Shown piece by piece: positions 58,643 to 64,000 of a stretch of DNA of 64,000 bases. Position numbers and translations under genes: made by a program. Each line of letters opens with the position of its first letter. Within the stretch, counting starts at the first letter, position 1. Location of the stretch: the NCBI GenBank assembly GCA_025716855.1, contig JAIXMQ010000064.1, positions 99,509-163,508 on the forward strand, given 5' to 3'. Below the pieces are notes generated by a model, which saw only the letters and a program-made list of their open reading frames with translations, had not been told where the DNA came from and searched no databases. Source of the DNA: Pilaira anomala. Taxonomy: Eukaryota; Mucoromycota; Mucoromycetes; Mucorales; Mucoraceae.

Positions 58643-60470
58643 AATAAAAAATAACATTGTATACATTTTTTAGAGACTTCAAAGTCAGGAATTGTGTTTA
58701 AATAAAAAAAAAAGGGGGGGGGGAGGTTCAGGAGAGAGAGAAAAAAAAAGAGAGAGAGAAAGGATGTGAAAAAGTATGGATTTGATGTGATTTACATGCG
58801 AATATAAAGTTTTTTTTTTTTTTATTTAAAAATACTTTTTTTTTTAACTAGCTAAATCATACGTTTTTGTGTTCTAAGCTATCCTGTCCATAAGTATCTC
58901 TCTTAATTACGGCTTATTCCAATTATTTAATATTGAAATAAAATATAGTTACCAATTTTTTTTTTTTTTTTATTCTTTGACAGTGGTAGTACACATTAAA
59001 AGGTAATCTATTTAATGTTTAAGGTACGATTTGTACCTTTTTTTTTATAAATATACTAAACATTACATTTTACTATTATATCAAGATGAGAAACAGGTTT
59101 GTATTACAAACATAACGTGAATCTTTTATATTAAATGTTTATAAATAAAGAAAAGTTTGGCATTTTAAAAAAGATAGGTTTGACGCTCACATGGAATTAT
59201 ACACTGTTCAAAATATATATTTAGAGAAGACATGCAAAAAGATCTATTTTATAAGATCCGTTGCTTTTATTCGATTGTTATGATTTTCATAAAACATCAA
59301 GATAACATATAACTATTTTTTTTTTTTTTTTTTTGTAGTTTCAGGAACCTGTGCCTGAGATGAAAGATAAACTTTTTTTTTTTTTTTTATTGAATGATCC
59401 AGCCAATAAATAACCCTACCGTGATCCGCTCAGATTATAAGTATCATCTTCTGAGAGAAAGATCGGCATTTATAATAATATTTATAATCAGTCTTTTGCG
59501 CATGAATACACATAACTGTGCAAGTTCCTTACACACTACTTACTATTTAAATCGTATACACTTTAAACAAAAATCTGCGAGAGATTATAACTTTTTTTTT
59601 TTTTTTAATTTATAATCCCTACGATAAAAAAAAAAAAAAAAACTCAAATCCTGTGTAATAGCCCCTTTTCTTTAATAAGCTAACATGTCTCGGAAGTGCT
59701 CTCTTCATGTACAACATTGAAGCACACTACCCTCGAGGCATGCGTACGCTTTCAAACTAAAAAAAAAGTTTTTTTTTTTTTTTTTTTTTTCAGAAAGGCC
59801 CACCCCCCTTTTTTTTTCATTGCATGTTTATATATATTTTTTTTTATTATTAGGTTTTCTTGGCAAGTGCACAGTACATAATTTTAGATTGTTCTTTTAC
59901 AAAAGTCATCAAGTAAGGAAAACATAACATAATGAATGTTACAGAAAACAGTTCTTCTTTTTTTGCGACCGACAATACCCTCTCACCAGCAGTTGAACTA
60001 CATAATAATGTATAGAAGTAATTTTTTAAGCCTTTCCCTCTAACTAAACTTAACTCATCAAGCTAATCTTTAAAATGGATTTGAGAAGGTGAATTCTTGG
60101 GGCAGCACAATCAGCACCACAGAAAAAAAAAAAAAAAAAAAGTAAGCTTTTGGCCTTTGGAGTTCCTGATTGTAGTTTAGATGTGTTATATGCTTATACA
60201 TTAACCAAAAGCTTCATATTAAAATTTAAGATAAATAATAATAATAAAAAAAAAAAGTCTAGTTGTAAAAAAATAGTGTAAACTTGTTGGGGCCAATCTT
60301 GAGAAAAACTTATTGGATGGTACATAAAGACAAGACGCTTTAACAAAAAAGAAGGGTTTTATTTATGTGCATGTATATCACAACATATAAAAGGAAAATA
60401 AGTTTAAACTGGACTTTTTGTTTATTACCTTTTTTTTTTTATTACTATAATTATTTAAAAAAAGTTACTA
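58643..60470. other. Intergenic; no gene recognised
   Basis: AT-rich sequence with many homopolymers of 12-20 bases and a GA-rich block (58736-58762) after the AtuA gene. No open frame is supported. Confidence 0.4.
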
Positions 60471-60623
60471 GTGCTTTAGCCTTTACAATCCGGAAAGAAA
60501 AAGTTTCTGAATTCAAAGTTTCCCAAGACAAACCACGAGGAGGTCCACTAGCTGAAGTCTCAAAAATAAGAATGCAACGGATTAGTACAACAACACAACA
60601 GTCGATGATAATATTTTTCTTAG

Positions 60624-61024
60624 AGATGACTACCAAGATAAGAACCATCAATCCAACTCTCCCTTCGATATTCGTATGGTTTTACGTGCCATTACACCCA
60701 GGATTAAACTGCACGAACCGCTCGTAAACGAGAACGGAAGAGAAGGAGACAGGACTTACCAAGATAGAACATACTCGCCAAAAAATAGAATCACTAACTG
60801 CTGCGGTGTTGTGGCAACAATCAAGCTTTGATCATAATACTTTCCTTTGAGATGACATCTACCGAGATGAGAACCATCAATCCAACTCTCCCTACGATAT
60901 CCGTATGGTTTTACGTGCCATTACACCCAGGATTGAACTGCACGAACCGCTCGTAAACGAGGACGGAAGAGAAGGAGACAGGACCCATCAAGATAGAGCA
61001 TACTCGCCAGAAAATAGAACTCAC
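60624..61024 (+). repeat. Tandem duplication of a coding-like segment (about 170 bp, spacing 229 bp)
   Basis: Copies at 60624-60794 and 60849-61024 are nearly identical apart from scattered substitutions and small indels. The second copy is open from 60851 to 61033 and contains HQSNSPYDIRMVLRAITPRI, then ELHEPLVNEDGREGDRTHQD. The first copy has the same frame with KLHEPLVNENGREGDRTYQD, but an extra A in a run near 60780 breaks it. Most differences are conservative or silent in this frame. Upstream, 60475-60600 reads KEKVSEFKVSQDKPRGGPLA in another frame. No family is recognised. Confidence 0.75.
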
Positions 61025-61060
61025 AAAACTTGATCATTGCTTTTACAAACCCGTTGCATT

Positions 61061-61278
61061 GCTGAAACTGTTAGAAACTGCTTGGAAACATAATATATAT
61101 AAAAAAAAAATAACTTACCATCATAACAACAACCGTTTTGTCCTTTTGATTACAAGTTCCAGCAGATTACAAATAGCGATATTTTTAAAATGAGTGTTAG
61201 AAACTGTTAGAAACTGTTTGGAAACATAATATATATAAAATAAAATAAAAAGTAACTTTCCATCATAACAGCAACAAC
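61061..61278. repeat. Second local duplication, with GAAACTGTTA units
   Basis: The sequence around TGTTAGAAACTGCTTGGAAACA, followed by AATATATATAAAA and a TTACCATCATAACA block, at 61068-61126 recurs at 61204-61271 with small changes. The offset is about 135 bp. On the minus strand the first copy ends in ATGATG|GTAAGT, a good donor-like site; in the second copy that GT is GA. Function unknown. Confidence 0.65.
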
Positions 61279-61296
61279 TAAAGCAACACCAGTATT

Positions 61297-61356
61297 AGTC
61301 AGAGCAATACCTATCATAGCAACACCTGTCATAGCAGCACCTGCCATAGCAACACC
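61297..61356. repeat. 15-bp minisatellite, four units
   Basis: Four consecutive 15-bp units, each ending in ACC, run from 61297 to 61356 (for example tatcatagcaacacc and tgccatagcaacacc). Being a multiple of three, the repeat stays open on the minus strand as five-residue repeats of the GVAMx type. Confidence 0.8.
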
Positions 61357-61370
61357 ACCAGCCATAACAA

Positions 61371-62812
61371 TAACCGGCAACACTAAATAAGCAAACACCA
61401 GGTGATGACAGCAGAAAATCGATACTATGGCACCATATTAACTGTATCACAAATAGAACAGGATACCCGACAAAAGAAACCCAGAAGCAACTGGTATTCA
61501 AATCTTTAAATCTTTATGCAGCAATACACTTAACCTCCCAGAAGTAAACTTCTAGGACCAGGAACTATCCCATGGTAAGTTAATTACAGATGTAGAATAA
61601 AGAAATGTCGAGATCTATACTAATCTGCAAGTAGAGAACTAATGCATTACACTTCAAGAAGTGCTGATTGCGGCATGTCAAAACATTGTAAATGTTCCAC
61701 GGTAAGAAAACCGCTACATTCGCATCACAATCAAACAATAGAACACCATACTTTGCAAAAAAAAAAAGATAATAATGGGTAAAGGAGGAACAACAGGGTT
61801 ATTTTGTATTTTTTTTTCTATTAATAATCTTGATGACGTTTCCAAAAAAAAAAAAATGTGATGAAAAAAAAATGTGATGAAAAAAAAAGTGTGTCACAAA
61901 AAAAACCACAGAGACTGAAGCGCCGTAGAAACAGAATTTATTATTATCTCACCTTAACATAAACGTAAAGGCTTTATTATTTTCAAACTAATGTTGTAGT
62001 TACAGTCTTTGGTTAGATTGAAAGTTTAATTGAGCTCCATGGGTGAATTTAAAAGTATGTAAAGAGCAACAGTGGAAATATTATTACTCTATATTATGTA
62101 TAAAAAGAGGATATCTTTCAATTAACAAGTGTGTAAAAACAACTACAACATTACTTTTGATTGTGGTTTTATGTAAGCGTATTATGAACAAGGTATCTGT
62201 AGGATTATCCCTCTTATATATATATATATATATATATATTCATATAGACAAAGACAGAAAAATAAAGGACATCATGTACATATTATTTGCCACCTTTTTT
62301 TTTCTTTTCATACATATCCCTTGTTATAAAGTGAAATGAGTCAAATGTGCTTCTACAGTTAGTGTTAGTTATTGTTCGATAATTCTTTATATATATATCT
62401 AGTTGGGTTCGTTTGTTGACTGAGTGTTGGATAATTGGTTCAGGTCAAATAAATAACTACCATTAAAACTTTCATTATCCTGTGTTTTAAAGGAAATTCT
62501 TTTCGTGTTAGCATTCTTTCTTTGTTAGTTTCAATATTCAGAGACAGAAAAAAAATATGATAATAAAATGATATCTTTAATAATTATAAGGTCTGATCAT
62601 CTTTTCTTTTGCTTTTGGTACTTCACTTTCGATCTTTATTTAGATTTCCTTAACAACTTTGAAATGATTAATGATAACCTGCAATCCACTAGTTACTTTC
62701 TAAATCCAAGCTTTGACTGAATATCTGGAAGAGCTATTACGCTAAAAGTTACAACTACAACAGCAATTCATTTCCTCACAAGATTCAACTGGTACAAGCA
62801 TATATTTGGATT
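61371..62812. other. No gene recognised
   Basis: AT-rich sequence with a repeated aaaaaaaatgtgatg motif at 61846-61890 and a TA microsatellite at 62216-62240. No supported coding region. Confidence 0.4.
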
Positions 62813-62992
62813 TATGAACCCAAGACCAATTGATTCTGATATCATCCCTGCTGAGCGACTGCAACAAGCTCTATCCGGTAAAAGCGAGAACTTTTTCGAT
62901 CATTATTTGACGAACTTGATCTACACAAACGTACATCTTTCGCTTCAACTTTTGCTGAAAGTCACAAGAGCAAATCTACATAAAGCTGGTCG
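62813..62992 (+). pseudogene. Frame-disrupted coding relic, unrecognised
   Basis: One frame opens MNPRPIDSDIIPAERLQQAL, and a neighbouring frame continues as LFRSLFDELDLHKRTSFAST until a TAA at about 62990. The better coding-like reading switches frame near 62890, suggesting a single-base indel. No family is recognised. It may be a fragment of a mobile element, since the next sequence downstream contains a dead retrotransposon, but it lies on the opposite strand to that. Confidence 0.3.
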
Positions 62993-63184
62993 TAAATCGA
63001 ATCTCTAACAAAACGATTGTTTTCTTGATAAGAATCAGCAACTAAGCCAAAAGGTTAACTCACTTGATTCTCTTAATATTGGGCAAACTTCACCAAATGT
63101 TTTACAGTCTAATAATTGATCAAACTTTTAAAACATTCCATATTCAACTTCTAATAGTTATTCTCACTAACTTCACAATTAATT

Positions 63185-63282
63185 CTCTAACATCACATCA
63201 TTAGTCTCTAAGAACACATTCATTTTCTCTAAGAACACATCTATTTTCTCTAAGAGCATATTTATTTTTTCTAATTTCACAC
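63185..63282. repeat. 21-bp minisatellite, about five units
   Basis: Units start at 63185, 63206, 63227, 63248 and (degenerate) 63269 with a consensus close to ctctaagaacacattyatttt. The preceding 63165-63184 looks like a further, more degenerate unit. Confidence 0.88.
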
Positions 63283-63479
63283 TGACTTCGTATCACTATT
63301 TTCTTGTGGACAATCAGTAAGTAATGAAAAAAAAAAAAGACTTAGAGTTGATTTATTTAGTAAAAATAAAACTGAAAAAACTCCTCTAAATCAAAATAAT
63401 AACTATCTTTTTATATCTTGAATATCCTGATGGATCGTGTTTGAATGTGGACCATCTTTTTGACGGGTTTAAATGAATC

Positions 63480-64000
63480 TATGCCCAACTCTTCTGCTTC
63501 TTTTGAATAAGTAAGTTCTACTCTTTCGAATTGGCCATATTTAATTGTCAATTATATCTACCATATTGGTTAACAACTTATGTAGTCCCTGACTAAAGAG
63601 CTCCTTTTAATTATTTACATGGTCAGTATTGGTCTGGATTCTGTTGTTGCTATTTTCATTGGTAAATGCGCATATTTTTAAATTGAGAATATGAAGGTTT
63701 GATGACGGAAGCTTGATACCTGAGAAAGAAGAATCACTGAGGATCTTTCGAAGCAAAGGTTCAAAAGCTAAATTAAATTAAATAGTAGAGATATAATCAC
63801 CTTGCCTTAGACTGCGGCCTTGAGGGACAGTATGACATAAAAAAAACCATTGATATTTAGCCGAAGATGAGTACTAAAAAATAAACCACACAAACTATCA
63901 ACTAAAATTAATGGAAAACCAAATTTGAGTAAAGCTTGTCTGAGATAACTTGGAGACAATCAGATCGAGTTTGCTTTCCATAATCCATGACATGCTTCAT
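63480..64000 (-). pseudogene. Degenerate non-LTR retrotransposon (LINE) reverse transcriptase, truncated by window edge
   Basis: On the minus strand, conserved LINE reverse-transcriptase blocks appear in the right order but in shifting frames. YLRQALLKFGFP lies at about 63912-63950, LCGLFF with LNINGFF at about 63845-63890, SLRQGD at about 63797-63812 and FNLAFEPLLRKIL at about 63740-63778. The position of the catalytic YADD motif (about 63655-63672) reads AFTNE, so both aspartates are gone. In-frame stops and at least two frameshifts mark it as dead. The 5' part of the element lies beyond 64000. Confidence 0.85.

Overview
This window reads as nuclear DNA of an early-diverging filamentous fungus, most likely Mucoromycota (Mucorales-like). 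It is very AT-rich. Introns are short, mostly GTAAGT...TTTAG, and long A or T runs crowd introns and promoters. Genes are compact, monocistronic and carry typically fungal families: a Kre9/Knh1-like secreted protein, an AreA/NIT2-type GATA factor, a xanthine dioxygenase and an SPX phosphate transporter. It also has genes that the common yeasts have lost: gamma-secretase subunit PEN-2, Ragulator LAMTOR3 and a JMJD7-type hydroxylase. The species cannot be named from sequence alone. Exon joins were worked out by hand from frame, splice signals and family similarity.

Layout. 1-6.5 kb: partial SUR7/PalI-type membrane protein (-), SEM1/DSS1 (+), small secreted Kre9/Knh1-like protein (-), ESA1 acetyltransferase (-), SDH3 (+), an unrecognised five-exon gene (+). 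6.6-12.3 kb: EF-hand mitochondrial carrier (-), MICOS Mic26/27 subunit (-), SAGA subunit ADA3 (-). 13-22 kb: D-2-hydroxyglutarate/D-lactate dehydrogenase (+), Rho GTPase (-), possible TPX2-like spindle protein (+), dienelactone hydrolase (+), exosome cofactor LRP1/C1D (+), MTM1/SLC25A39-type carrier (-). 22.6-32.3 kb: JMJD7-like hydroxylase (-), RPS17 (+), a gene-poor stretch with coding relics, GATA factor (-). 37-46.8 kb: xanthine dioxygenase (+), a tiny zinc-knuckle protein (-), PEN-2 (-), RPA2 (-), signal peptide peptidase (+), SPX phosphate transporter (-). 53.4-58.6 kb: ricin-B-like protein (-), LAMTOR3 (-), AtuA-family protein (+). 58.6-64 kb: no intact gene; tandem duplications, minisatellites and a dead LINE reverse transcriptase.

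The genes do not form one pathway. There is a recurrent mitochondrial theme (SDH3, two carriers, a MICOS subunit, a 2-hydroxyacid dehydrogenase) and a chromatin/RNA theme (ESA1, ADA3, LRP1, RPA2). The most noteworthy local arrangement is PEN-2, the smallest gamma-secretase subunit, about 2 kb from a signal peptide peptidase, the sister family of presenilin, with an undescribed 84-residue CCHC protein next to it. Gene structure is also notable: two GC-AG introns, a 13-nt microexon and a first coding exon consisting only of ATG.
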